Under the pieces are notes generated by a model. The model did not search any database. It was not told the origin of the DNA and saw only the letters and a list, made by a program, of their open reading frames with translations. A program made the translations under genes and the position numbers. Positions 8,650-17,365 of a stretch of DNA of 64,000 nt are shown in pieces. The stretch is taken from positions 62,001-126,000 of the forward strand of contig JAGSHD010000003.1 of the NCBI GenBank assembly GCA_023954715.1. The letters run 5' to 3'. How positions within the stretch are numbered: the stretch's first letter is position 1; each line of letters begins with the position of its first letter. The stretch comes from Candidatus Cloacimonadota bacterium (GTDB lineage: Bacteria; Muiribacteriota; UBA6191).

Positions 8650-9765
8650 TTAAGGTAACAAACTCTTTAAAGAGTTTATACAATGATTAACATTAGATAA
8701 AGAAGCAGAGGTACCCATTAAGCCAATTCGCCAGATTTTACCAGCGAAAGGTCCTAAACCTGCACCGATTTCTAAGTCGTATTGATTTAAAAGTTTTGTA
8801 CGTATTGCCGCCTCATCAATAGCAGAGTCAAACAAGACTGCATTGAGCTGAGGGATTCGATCTTGCTTTTTCACAAGCGCCTTCAATCCGATGGACTCAA
8901 GTCCTGCAATTAATTTTTCATGCATTTCTATGTGTCGTTTCCAGGAGTTTTCTAGTCCTTCTTCATGTAGCATAACAAGAGACTCATGAAAACCATATAA
9001 GGCGTTGACAGGAGCTGTATGATGGTAAGACCTTTTAGAAGCCTCACCCCAATAACCCATAACTAAATTTAAATCTAGAAACCAGCTTTGGCAGGGGGTT
9101 TTTCTAGACTTAATTTTATTGATAGCTCTTTGACTAAATGTTACTGGTGAAATACCAGGAGTACAAGATAGACACTTTTGAGAGCCAGAATAAACTGCAT
9201 CTAACTCCCACTCATCCACTAGTAACTCCGAACCAGCTAATGATGTAACAGTATCAACAATTACTAAACAGCCAAATTTATGGGCAACTTTAGAGAGTGC
9301 TTGAGCATCAGAGAGTGCTCCTGTAGATGTTTCAGCGTGGACAAATGCAACAATTTTGACATCATCGTGATCATTTAGAAGCTCTTCTAGTGCCGAAGGC
9401 TGTACTGCTTCTCCCCAAGGTGTTTCTTGCAAAATACATTCACCACCCATACGAACAACATTTTCTTTCATTCGTCCACCAAAAACTCCATTTTGTAGGA
9501 CGATAACTTTGTCGCCTTGCTCAATGAGATTAGCAAAACAGGTTTCCATACCTGCAGATCCAGGAGCAGAAACAGGAAATGTTAACTCATTGTCCGTTTT
9601 AAAAGCATATTTAAGAAGTCTTTTAGTATCATCCATTAGTTCAACGAAATAGGGATCCAAATGCCCAACCGTTGGACGAGCCATTGCCTGTAAAACTCTA
9701 GAGTGAACATCAGACGGGCCTGGGCCCATTAAGACACGTTTTGGTGGATAGGATAAATTAGTCAA
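8650..9765 (-). CDS. Alanine/serine (or ureidoglycine)-glyoxylate aminotransferase
   Basis: This is a 371-residue class V PLP-dependent aminotransferase. The pyridoxal lysine lies in SGSQKCLSCTPG near residue 192, and MGPGPSDVHSRVL near the N-terminus is the usual AGXT1-like opening. Relatives transfer an amino group to glyoxylate, making glycine. In purine-catabolic operons the PucG subgroup uses ureidoglycine as donor. The pathway here uses allantoicase, which makes ureidoglycolate rather than ureidoglycine, so disposal of glyoxylate with alanine or serine is the more likely role. The start overlaps the CitE-like gene by 8 bp. Confidence 0.8.
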   Translation of the reverse strand: MTNLSYPPKRVLMGPGPSDVHSRVLQAMARPTVGHLDPYFVELMDDTKRLLKYAFKTDNELTFPVSAPGSAGMETCFANLIEQGDKVIVLQNGVFGGRMKENVVRMGGECILQETPWGEAVQPSALEELLNDHDDVKIVAFVHAETSTGALSDAQALSKVAHKFGCLVIVDTVTSLAGSELLVDEWELDAVYSGSQKCLSCTPGISPVTFSQRAINKIKSRKTPCQSWFLDLNLVMGYWGEASKRSYHHTAPVNALYGFHESLVMLHEEGLENSWKRHIEMHEKLIAGLESIGLKALVKKQDRIPQLNAVLFDSAIDEAAIRTKLLNQYDLEIGAGLGPFAGKIWRIGLMGTSASLSNVNHCINSLKSLLP

Positions 9766-11197
9766 GTTTACTCCTCATTTCTAGGATTTTTAAGAAGGAT
9801 CTTGTCTTGATTTCATCTAATGATAAACCAGTAAGTTTGATATCATTCTCATCAAGAGCACCAGCGTTTAGAGCTCTTAGAAAATAATTTAATAGTCCTT
9901 GACCCGTAGCAGCATCATCAAAAACATCTCCACTTAAGGTAGCTTGAGCAGCTTTTTCTACAAAGTTTTTTAAACGATGAGCGGACTCTACGAAACTCTC
10001 TAAAAAGAAGCTATAGTTAGCTGCATATCGAATAGGGAACTGTGCTGGATGTAAGTCCCAACCTTGGTAAAATGCGTGATATAAAGAGTGTCTAATATGG
10101 TCGAAATCCAACTTCCATGCTTTGTGGACTACTTCTATATTTTCTTTAATCTGCAAAGAAGTTAATGGACTATCTGGGGTTGCTCTATGTGGACCGACAG
10201 GCATAACATTAGTGGCTCCATCGGAGATAAAAACCCCAGTACCCATCAACGATACTTTCATGATATGTCTAGCAAAGTCACAAACAGGATTATCCATTAT
10301 TTGATATTTAGCAATCACGTCGGTTGAAGCAGTATAATCATAAGTACCAAAATGTGCACCAGTACATCTTCCTTCTGCTGCATTAATTAGACTTCTTATG
10401 GTTGCATTGCCATTCACATCGATTACAGCTTGAGTTGTTTCGATCATGATTTCCATTTTTAAACTATTGGGGGCTAGCTCTGTTTTATCTTCAAGAACTT
10501 TAAATAATTTAACTAAGGTCGTTACTTGTTCAGGGATTTCTACTTTAGGTAAAGTGACTACAAAATTATCTGGTAACTTACCACCAGATTCTTGCGCTAA
10601 AGTAGTAATAAATAAATCTAAAGTACGAATACCACGAGTGCTTGCTTCTCTATTGAAAGGTTTGATTCGAATCCCAATAAAAGGAGATAAGGTATTATTT
10701 TTCATACCAAGAGCAACTTGCTTTGCTGCAAAAACAGCAGTTTCATCTTCTTCTTTGTCTCCACGATTACCAAAGCCATCTTCGAAGTCAATACGAAAAT
10801 CTTCAAGTGGTTCACGCTCTACTTTTTCTTTCACTTTTTCATATACGGTATGAGCAAGCCAAACAGCTTTGTTAGAGTGATCTACTCCATGTTCATGAAC
10901 ATGTGCAACAAGTTTATCAATATCCACTTGTAAAGTTGGTAGAGACTCATGTCCTTCAAACTCCAAGGCATGTGCAAGTACAACAAAATTAGGCGCATAC
11001 TCTAGAAGCGATTTGTTAGCTAAGCCACCAATTTTTAGTGCGGTTTCACTTTTAAATAAGTTTGCACCACCATAAACAGTATGCACAGGTTGACGTTTTG
11101 TAGACTCACCTGGGTATGCCTTAATGAAGTGCTCGTTGGCTGAGTCTAGGTCTTTAGTTACGTCTTTAATATCGAAAGTTTCAAATGTTGATGCCAT
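9758..11197 (-). CDS. CitE/HpcH-type aldolase-like protein of the urate operon
   Basis: This 479-residue protein has the HpcH/HpaI-CitE TIM-barrel pattern. It has an acidic metal-site segment RIDFEDGFG near residue 138, a basic strand GIRIKPFNRE near 173, and MEIMIETTQ near 247 with the expected glutamate. CitE-fold enzymes form or cleave bonds between acetyl-CoA or pyruvate and oxo-acids such as glyoxylate. Because the operon produces glyoxylate and the next gene consumes it, a malate synthase-like or other glyoxylate-condensing role is my inference. The protein is longer than CitE (about 290 residues), and I cannot assign a substrate from sequence. It lies two bases after hiuH. Confidence 0.6.
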   Translation of the reverse strand: MASTFETFDIKDVTKDLDSANEHFIKAYPGESTKRQPVHTVYGGANLFKSETALKIGGLANKSLLEYAPNFVVLAHALEFEGHESLPTLQVDIDKLVAHVHEHGVDHSNKAVWLAHTVYEKVKEKVEREPLEDFRIDFEDGFGNRGDKEEDETAVFAAKQVALGMKNNTLSPFIGIRIKPFNREASTRGIRTLDLFITTLAQESGGKLPDNFVVTLPKVEIPEQVTTLVKLFKVLEDKTELAPNSLKMEIMIETTQAVIDVNGNATIRSLINAAEGRCTGAHFGTYDYTASTDVIAKYQIMDNPVCDFARHIMKVSLMGTGVFISDGATNVMPVGPHRATPDSPLTSLQIKENIEVVHKAWKLDFDHIRHSLYHAFYQGWDLHPAQFPIRYAANYSFFLESFVESAHRLKNFVEKAAQATLSGDVFDDAATGQGLLNYFLRALNAGALDENDIKLTGLSLDEIKTRSFLKILEMRSKLD

Positions 11198-11198
11198 A

Positions 11199-11543
11199 TT
11201 AGCTACCTCTGTATGTAGAATAAGAATAGTTACTGATTAAAAGTGGAACATGATAGTGAGACTCTAAATCTTCAATATCAAAAATGATGCTAGCGTAAGG
11301 GTAAAAACATTTTTGATCGAGTCCAGTGAAATAGTCTTTAGTTAAAAATGTGATACGATAAGTACCTTCCAAAAACTTACTTTGGTCTGTAAGCAGTTCA
11401 GGTGCACGACCATCGCTATTTGTGCATGTGTCACTTAAAATATCAAAGTTACCGTCAGAGTTCATGAACTCTAATTGAATTTTTATACCTTGTGCTGGTT
11501 GTCCAGAACTAGTATTTAAAACATGGGTTGTTATTCCACTCAT
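11199..11543 (-). CDS. hiuH: 5-hydroxyisourate hydrolase
   Basis: This 114-residue transthyretin-like protein begins ITTHVLNTSSGQPA and ends in the diagnostic YSTYRGS, with the catalytic-type histidine and arginine motifs of HIU hydrolases in place. It hydrolyses 5-hydroxyisourate, the product of urate oxidase, to OHCU. No signal peptide is seen. The start codon overlaps the stop of the allantoicase-OHCU decarboxylase gene (TAATG), placing the two consecutive activities in one coupled unit. Confidence 0.93.
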   Translation of the reverse strand: MSGITTHVLNTSSGQPAQGIKIQLEFMNSDGNFDILSDTCTNSDGRAPELLTDQSKFLEGTYRITFLTKDYFTGLDQKCFYPYASIIFDIEDLESHYHVPLLISNYSYSTYRGS

Positions 11544-13039
11544 TATAGTTTCTCCAGTCTTAGTCTTGTGATTTTATTTTGTTCAATGCTTGCATTTTTT
11601 AGCTCTTCATCTTTTGTATTTTGAATTCGACTCTTTAGTATATCTAGCATTTCTTTTGCTGATTTACCAGTGGCAAATACAATAAAAATGAAGCCAAACT
11701 TGTTTTCGTAGTCGTGATTTAATTGTTGTAGCTCTTTAAGAACATTCAGATCGGAGTCGGCTACGTTAGCTTGCTCATCCTTACTCCAAGCTGTTGTATT
11801 ATGATACTTCTTTTTCAAAGAATCTAAATCACCAATTTTAGAGTGACCATCAAAAGCTTCTAGTAAATCAGGGGTCTTAACTTGGTCCCAAATTGCATCG
11901 GACTTGTTTTGACAGTCTTGTAAACTAGTAAAAGGTCGCTCTGCTTCAAGATACTTAGACCATGTTGTACTAGCACAGCATTTATGTAATTGAGAAATAG
12001 CATCTGATTTACTTAAAGAGTTTAATATAGTCATTGAGTCATTATTAAACTTGCCGATTAATCGAAGACGAGAAACTCCACCACATGGAAATATATTAAG
12101 TCTAACGTGTGTTACAAGTCCTTGTGGTATAACTTCTGAGTCATAATTATGAATATGATCCGCTTTCAAGAATTGGTTTTTAATCAGTGGCCTCCACTCT
12201 GCATCTTCTACATTATCCAGAGTCAATGGGACCAAGTTTGCCACATCAATAGAAAAGCTATGTGGAAAGTTTCCTTTGAAATAAGCAGTATCAAGTTCAA
12301 TTTGATCTATTTCACCAGGGCATCCAAGAGCCATGATAAGCCAATCGTTACCTGGCTCTCGTCGACGCTTTGTCTCCCATCCATCACCCATGTTTACTCC
12401 CCGTCCTGGGATATTTATATTATCCTTGGAGGAGAAAAACATATCATTGGCAACGATGGCCTTTCCACCATTTTCTACAGCGAGTAGATCATAAGACTTA
12501 GCAGGGTCCTTTTTAGACCAATCAACGCTGACATCACCAAAAACTCTTAATCGAGCTACCCCACCATCAGGATAAATATGAAGTCTAACATGTGTATAAG
12601 CTTTGTCATTATCAACTTCTAGTAAATGTTGAGACCCCGGATCAAGTGGAGACTTTGGTAAAACTTCGGTCCAAATTGTGTTTTCATCTGGTTCACCAGA
12701 TATATCACAGGCATCAATAGATGCATGGGGAGGGTGATTCCCCAAAAAGTGGTTTGTATCTATATCAAAAGCTTTGATAATCCCACGTAAACCCAATTGA
12801 ATATCGCAATAGTCGTGACCTGGGGTTCTTTTCCGTCGAGACTCCCAGCCATCCATCCACTTTCCGTTTACAGTGTATTTATCTGGAATGAAGATTCCGC
12901 GACCTACCTTAATGAGGTTTTCTTTTTCAGCGAAGAAGTCATCCGTACAAGAAAGTACCTTAGTACCTAATCTTTCTTCTGCTAAATTTACATATTTTAC
13001 TGCTAATCTGTCATCGAAATCTTGATCAATTGCTGCCAT
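11543..13039 (-). CDS. alc: Allantoicase-OHCU decarboxylase fusion
   Basis: The 498-residue protein joins two urate-pathway enzymes. Residues 1-330 are allantoicase, with its two repeated beta domains (GWESRRKRTPGHDYC near 64 and GWETKRRREPGNDW near 220; HVRLHIYPDGGVARL near 150 and HVRLNIFPCGGVSRL near 311). Residues 335-498 are OHCU decarboxylase, with the catalytic FDGHSKIGD at 396-404 and DEQANV near 421. Allantoicase splits allantoate into ureidoglycolate and urea; OHCU decarboxylase makes S-allantoin. The two steps are not consecutive, as allantoinase lies between them. Both halves look intact. Confidence 0.9.
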   Translation of the reverse strand: MAAIDQDFDDRLAVKYVNLAEERLGTKVLSCTDDFFAEKENLIKVGRGIFIPDKYTVNGKWMDGWESRRKRTPGHDYCDIQLGLRGIIKAFDIDTNHFLGNHPPHASIDACDISGEPDENTIWTEVLPKSPLDPGSQHLLEVDNDKAYTHVRLHIYPDGGVARLRVFGDVSVDWSKKDPAKSYDLLAVENGGKAIVANDMFFSSKDNINIPGRGVNMGDGWETKRRREPGNDWLIMALGCPGEIDQIELDTAYFKGNFPHSFSIDVANLVPLTLDNVEDAEWRPLIKNQFLKADHIHNYDSEVIPQGLVTHVRLNIFPCGGVSRLRLIGKFNNDSMTILNSLSKSDAISQLHKCCASTTWSKYLEAERPFTSLQDCQNKSDAIWDQVKTPDLLEAFDGHSKIGDLDSLKKKYHNTTAWSKDEQANVADSDLNVLKELQQLNHDYENKFGFIFIVFATGKSAKEMLDILKSRIQNTKDEELKNASIEQNKITRLRLEKL

Positions 13040-13112
13040 TTTTATCCTTTAAATATTTAGTATTACCAGCGTATAAAAAAAGCTAGTAGCTAGATGTATT
13101 ATATTTTAATTG

Positions 13113-14450
13113 TTAACTTGGTTTAATTATTGAGTTACCACAAGGGTCGGAAAGATCTTCATTATGATCATATATTTTCTTTCCGCTGAGGTAAGTCTGA
13201 TGAACTTTTCCTTGAATTGTTTTACCACAATAAGGAGATATTTTATTTTTGTATAAGATGTTTTCTGATTTAATCTCAAACAAATCAGAAGGGTCAAATA
13301 TGACAAAGTCGGCTTGTTTACCAACTGAAATAGTACCTTTATAATGATCAACCCCAATTAATTTGGCAGGCTGTAAACACATCCAATCACAAATATCTAA
13401 TGGTGTGAAATCGCGTTCTAGAGCTTCTTTCCATATTAACGACAATGTGAACTGTAAAGAGGATACTCCACCCCAAGCTCCTTCTAAATCTCCAGCTTCT
13501 TCTAGCTTTAGATTTGCTGTACATGGAGAGTGATCAGAAACAATCATATCTATGGCTCCACTTCTTAGGCCTTCCCAGAGTAAATCTTGATTTGATTTTT
13601 CACGAATAGGAGGGCAGCACTTAAACAGTGTTTGCCCATCTCTAATATCTTCTGATTGAAGAGTGAGATAATGGGGGCAGGTTTCAATAGTTAGATGAAC
13701 TCCACTTTTTTTAGCTTGTTGAATATCATCTAAGACATCTGCTGATGATAGATGAACAATATGAACATGAGTTTCATGTTGTTTTGCTAAATCAATCATC
13801 TGCAATACAGCCTTATTTTCAAAGGATTTAGGACGTGACTCTAAAAATGTAGAATACTGAGGTGTAATATCAACAGCATCTCCTTGACCATCATCAATCT
13901 CTGCATGAATAAGGTAGGGCTTTTTATGCTTAGTTAGATAGGGCATAGCTTTATTTAACGAAGCTACATCCATTGGTTGAAACTCATCGATCCCGGAGTC
14001 TATTAAAAATGACTTAACTCCTAGGACTCCGCTTTTTAACAAGTCATCTAAATCATCTACAGAATCGGGGGTAACTCCACCCCAAAAACCTGTATCTACA
14101 TATAGTTTGTCTTGTTTTAAAATATCAAGCTTTGTATAAAACTTTTCTTTAGACACGGTAACAGGAGAGCAATTCAATGGCATATCTACCACAGTGGTTA
14201 TTCCTCCCGCTGCACAGGCCTTAGTTGCTGTTTCAAAACCTTCCCAATCTGTACGGCCGGGTTCGTTTACATGAACGTGAGAGTCTACCAATCCAGGTAA
14301 AATATATCTACCCGCGAAGTTATGAAATGGTAAATCATCGTTAGGGTTGTCTTCACTAATTTGATGAAACTTATTATTTTGTACCCATATATATGCAGGT
14401 TTAATCTCTTCAAATAGTACGACTTTGTCTGAGTAAATGATGTAATCCAA
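13113..14450 (-). CDS. allB: Allantoinase
   Basis: This 445-residue cyclic amidohydrolase has the binuclear zinc-site motifs in order: GLVDSHVHVNEPGRTDWEGF near residue 55, a GVKSF lysine (the expected carbamylated residue) near 143, HAE near 182, HIVHLSS near 233 and SDHSPC near 307. The HVHVNEPGRTDWEGF pattern separates allantoinase from dihydroorotase. It opens the allantoin ring to give allantoate. It lies 9 bp after puuD and about 70 bp before the allantoicase fusion. Confidence 0.92.
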   Translation of the reverse strand: MDYIIYSDKVVLFEEIKPAYIWVQNNKFHQISEDNPNDDLPFHNFAGRYILPGLVDSHVHVNEPGRTDWEGFETATKACAAGGITTVVDMPLNCSPVTVSKEKFYTKLDILKQDKLYVDTGFWGGVTPDSVDDLDDLLKSGVLGVKSFLIDSGIDEFQPMDVASLNKAMPYLTKHKKPYLIHAEIDDGQGDAVDITPQYSTFLESRPKSFENKAVLQMIDLAKQHETHVHIVHLSSADVLDDIQQAKKSGVHLTIETCPHYLTLQSEDIRDGQTLFKCCPPIREKSNQDLLWEGLRSGAIDMIVSDHSPCTANLKLEEAGDLEGAWGGVSSLQFTLSLIWKEALERDFTPLDICDWMCLQPAKLIGVDHYKGTISVGKQADFVIFDPSDLFEIKSENILYKNKISPYCGKTIQGKVHQTYLSGKKIYDHNEDLSDPCGNSIIKPS

Positions 14451-14459
14451 GATATTCTC

Positions 14460-16565
14460 CTATTTAATTTGTGAATACCAGTTGGCAATCACTTGTCTTT
14501 CTTCTGGGGTCATTTTAGTAATATTACCTAGTGGCATAGTTTTAGAGTCTACTGCTCTTACCTTAATACGGTCTGCCAATCTGATGATTTGGTCTTTAGT
14601 ATCAAAATAGATACCTGGAGGTACAGGTATTGGATTTGTAGGTTTTATACTATGACATTCGTTACATCTATCCTTAAGGATTGTTTCAACTTGTGCAAAA
14701 TGAACTTTAGGAACCTCGTGTACATGAGCTGATGGATCAACTTTAGGAGGTAGCATAATCCAATAGATCATTACAAAGCCAATGGATGCAACAATAGCTG
14801 ATTTTGGTAAAAAACTAGCAGGGTTTTCACTGATATTTACAAAGTGCTTAATAAATGCGCTCACTAACATCAAAAGTGCTAAAATGATCCAATTGTAATG
14901 ATGTCCAAAAATATTAGGAAAGTGATTAGACAACATTATAAATATGACGGGATAAGTGATGTAGTTATTATGTAAAGATCGGGTTTTTGCACCTGTTTCT
15001 TGCTCAACCTCTAGACCGTTTTCAACGGCAGCCATCATACGTTTTTGCTTTGGAATAATATGAAAGAAAACATTACCAGCCATGATAGTACCAAGTAAAG
15101 CTCCAATATGAATAAACGCTGCTCGACCCGATAAGAAATGGGTCAAGAAAAAGGACATTAATAGTAGTAAAAATAAGGATACAAAGATACCTCTATATTT
15201 GCATTTTGATATGGTAGTCACCCATATAATATCGTAAGCCAACCATCCAAGAACTATTGATAAGATCCCAACAGAGATAGCTACAAAACCAGAGACATCA
15301 TTCATAGTTGGATCTACTAAATAGAGTTTACCTTCAAGGTAATAGACGATGATAAGCATGAAAGCACCGCTTAACCAAGTTACATAAGACTCCCATTTAA
15401 ACCAGTGTAAAGTCTCAGGGATAGCCTTTTTTTCAATCAATCTTTGTTTAACATGAAAAAATAGACCACCATGCAACATCCATACTTCGCCTGTTACACC
15501 TTCTTCTGCTTCTTTTGGAGGTAGAAAAGCTAAAGTAAGCCAAGTAAAATATAAGGAGTTACCAATCCACATTACAGCGGCCATAACGTGAATAAAGCGA
15601 CCAAGAAGGTGGACCCAGTCATATACCAATGTTTTTAGATAAATATTATATGGTAAGTTACCAGCATCACTTGGTTTTGCAATAACGAGTGCAATCAAGG
15701 CGATAGTTAAAATTCCAGAAATCCATGACGCTGTTTTCCAGGACTTATAAGTCTCTCTAATGTTAAGAAAGTGCTTTATAGCTACACTACCTAATATTAA
15801 AATGGCTAAAACAAGCCACTTTAATTCAGAAGAAAATGTACTAGGAAAGTGATTACTGAGCATCATAAAAATCACAGGAAAAGTAAAATAATTGTTATGC
15901 ACAGATCGCATCTTTGCATAAGCCCCAATGCTAGGGTCAGGTTCACAGCCTTCGTAAGCCATAGCCATCATCTTCTTTTGATTAGGAATGATATGAAAAA
16001 ACACGTTACCAGTCATAATCGTTGCCATTAAAGCACCTACATGTAAAAATGCTGCTCTTCCACTGAGTTGGTGACTTAAAAAATAGGCAGTAGCTATAAT
16101 AGCTAAAAATGTGATTAATGAGCCGGTAGCAGGATTATTTTGAATAAACTTTCTTCGCCAAAGTTGATCGTAAAATAACCAACCAAAAAGTAGGGTACCT
16201 GCGCCTAAATGAATTGCCTGATGGTTTGTTAATGAGGAAACACTAGGATCTAATAGATATATGCCGCCGTTTAAATAGTAAACAACTGAAATTAATAAGA
16301 AACCAGTAACCCAAGTAAAATAAGACTCATATTTAAACCAATGGATTAGGCCAGGGATTTGTTTCGGATTTACGGCCTTTTTTTCAAGATGGAAAAAGCT
16401 TCCACCATGTAGCATCCATAACTCACCAAGAACGCCTTTTTTAGCCTTTTTTGGCTTTTTCATGTGGATATCCATCCAATTGAAATGAAAAGAGTTTCCA
16501 ACCCACATAATTGCAAATAAAACGTGTAACCATCGAAAAAGTAAGCTTAGCCACTCAACTGTCAT
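14460..16565 (-). CDS. puuD: Cytochrome c urate oxidase PuuD with duplicated membrane module
   Basis: The 701-residue protein contains the PuuD membrane domain twice and one cytochrome c domain. The first copy starts with WLSLLFRWLHVLFAIMWVGNS at residue 5 and the second with WVHLLGRFIHVMAAVMWIGNS at 317. LSGRAAF occurs at 167 and 478, and GNVFFHIIP, MLHGG and HNNY also occur in both, at an offset of about 311 residues. The C-terminal cytochrome c has CNECH at 634-638 and a likely axial Met677 in KTMPLGN. Single-module PuuD converts urate to 5-hydroxyisourate and passes electrons to cytochrome c rather than making H2O2. A ribosome-binding site TTAGGAG precedes the start. It is the first gene of the urate operon. 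Confidence 0.88.
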   Translation of the reverse strand: MTVEWLSLLFRWLHVLFAIMWVGNSFHFNWMDIHMKKPKKAKKGVLGELWMLHGGSFFHLEKKAVNPKQIPGLIHWFKYESYFTWVTGFLLISVVYYLNGGIYLLDPSVSSLTNHQAIHLGAGTLLFGWLFYDQLWRRKFIQNNPATGSLITFLAIIATAYFLSHQLSGRAAFLHVGALMATIMTGNVFFHIIPNQKKMMAMAYEGCEPDPSIGAYAKMRSVHNNYFTFPVIFMMLSNHFPSTFSSELKWLVLAILILGSVAIKHFLNIRETYKSWKTASWISGILTIALIALVIAKPSDAGNLPYNIYLKTLVYDWVHLLGRFIHVMAAVMWIGNSLYFTWLTLAFLPPKEAEEGVTGEVWMLHGGLFFHVKQRLIEKKAIPETLHWFKWESYVTWLSGAFMLIIVYYLEGKLYLVDPTMNDVSGFVAISVGILSIVLGWLAYDIIWVTTISKCKYRGIFVSLFLLLLMSFFLTHFLSGRAAFIHIGALLGTIMAGNVFFHIIPKQKRMMAAVENGLEVEQETGAKTRSLHNNYITYPVIFIMLSNHFPNIFGHHYNWIILALLMLVSAFIKHFVNISENPASFLPKSAIVASIGFVMIYWIMLPPKVDPSAHVHEVPKVHFAQVETILKDRCNECHSIKPTNPIPVPPGIYFDTKDQIIRLADRIKVRAVDSKTMPLGNITKMTPEERQVIANWYSQIK

Positions 16566-16889
16566 TTAGCTCTCCTAATATTGTGAGATTTGGGAATACA
16601 AAATCAATTTTGCTTGGTATCAGACTTTTAATAAAGAGAAGAATGATTTTGTAGTTTATAATTATGTGGACAAGGATACAGAAAAATAGGGGTATACCGC
16701 AAATTTTATGATGATTTATTTGAAATAATTATCTATAAAAAATGATTGTATGTCCTTCGTATGCTTAAAGAGTTAAAATAATAAAATGCAATACAAATTT
16801 TGATGCTTTCTTGTATAATAAACTTGTAAGCTTGTAAAAGCATTTTCGACTGATAGTAGTATTCATTTGTAAATTGATTGAGGAAAATT
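16566..16889. other. Divergent intergenic region, puuD operon / anti-sigma-like gene
   Basis: This 324-bp spacer should hold the promoters of the urate operon (minus strand) and of the small zinc protein (plus strand). Two short inverted repeats could be operators: GGTATACC at 16691-16698, and an inverted pair CAAAAT with ATTTTG around 16600. I see no gene, since the long antisense frame here has no coding character. Confidence 0.3.
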
Positions 16890-17141
16890 GTGAAAAGTTG
16901 TCGTGACATATCTATGCTTGTTTCTAAAGCTTTAGATAGTAAACTAAATATCAGTGATTCAATGACTGTACGATTACATAATCTAATCTGCAAAGTTTGT
17001 AGAACTGAAGAAAAACAAATGATTTTATTACATCGGGCTATACTAACTCTTAAAGACCAACATGATTTGTCAGATGATTTATCCGATGATGCCAAATTAC
17101 GAATACAGAAAAGCATCGAAGATGCACTGTCGGAAGAGTAG
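16890..17141 (+). CDS. Anti-sigma-like zinc-finger (zf-HC2) small protein
   Basis: I choose GTG 16890, preceded by GAGGAA, giving about 83 residues. It starts MKSCRDISMLVSKALDSKL and contains HNLICKVC, the HxxxCxxC zinc motif of zinc-binding anti-sigma factors (zf-HC2), with a partner cysteine near the start. A predicted helical acidic tail follows (DDLSDD). Such proteins sequester extracytoplasmic-function sigma factors and can respond to thiol oxidation. No sigma factor gene lies next to it, and there is no membrane segment. Confidence 0.6.
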   Translation: MKSCRDISMLVSKALDSKLNISDSMTVRLHNLICKVCRTEEKQMILLHRAILTLKDQHDLSDDLSDDAKLRIQKSIEDALSEE

Positions 17142-17365
17142 TACATCTTTTAGGGCTTTTACACTGTATAACAAGATCAAATTAATTTTGTAATCATAGT
17201 TTAACTAATGTAAAATAGCTTTGTTTTGAGGGCTTGCAGACTAATATTTTTACTCCCAAAAGGTTTTAATTAATCGTAATTGATAAGGACATCACTAGTC
17301 TGTTGTGTAAGATTGAAGTATTAGTTTTCCCCAGTAAAGTTTACTTATATGGTCTAGGTTTAAAT

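Noticed and set aside
10446..10853. 135-codon frame on the plus strand
   Set aside because: It is antisense to the CitE-like gene, which has clear family motifs; composition is low-complexity serine/lysine.
12149..12487. 112-codon frame on the plus strand
   Set aside because: It lies antisense to the allantoicase fusion, whose repeated domains are well conserved.
16733..17146. 137-codon frame on the minus strand
   Set aside because: It is antisense to the zinc anti-sigma-like gene, is serine/isoleucine-rich without motifs, and runs across a promoter region.
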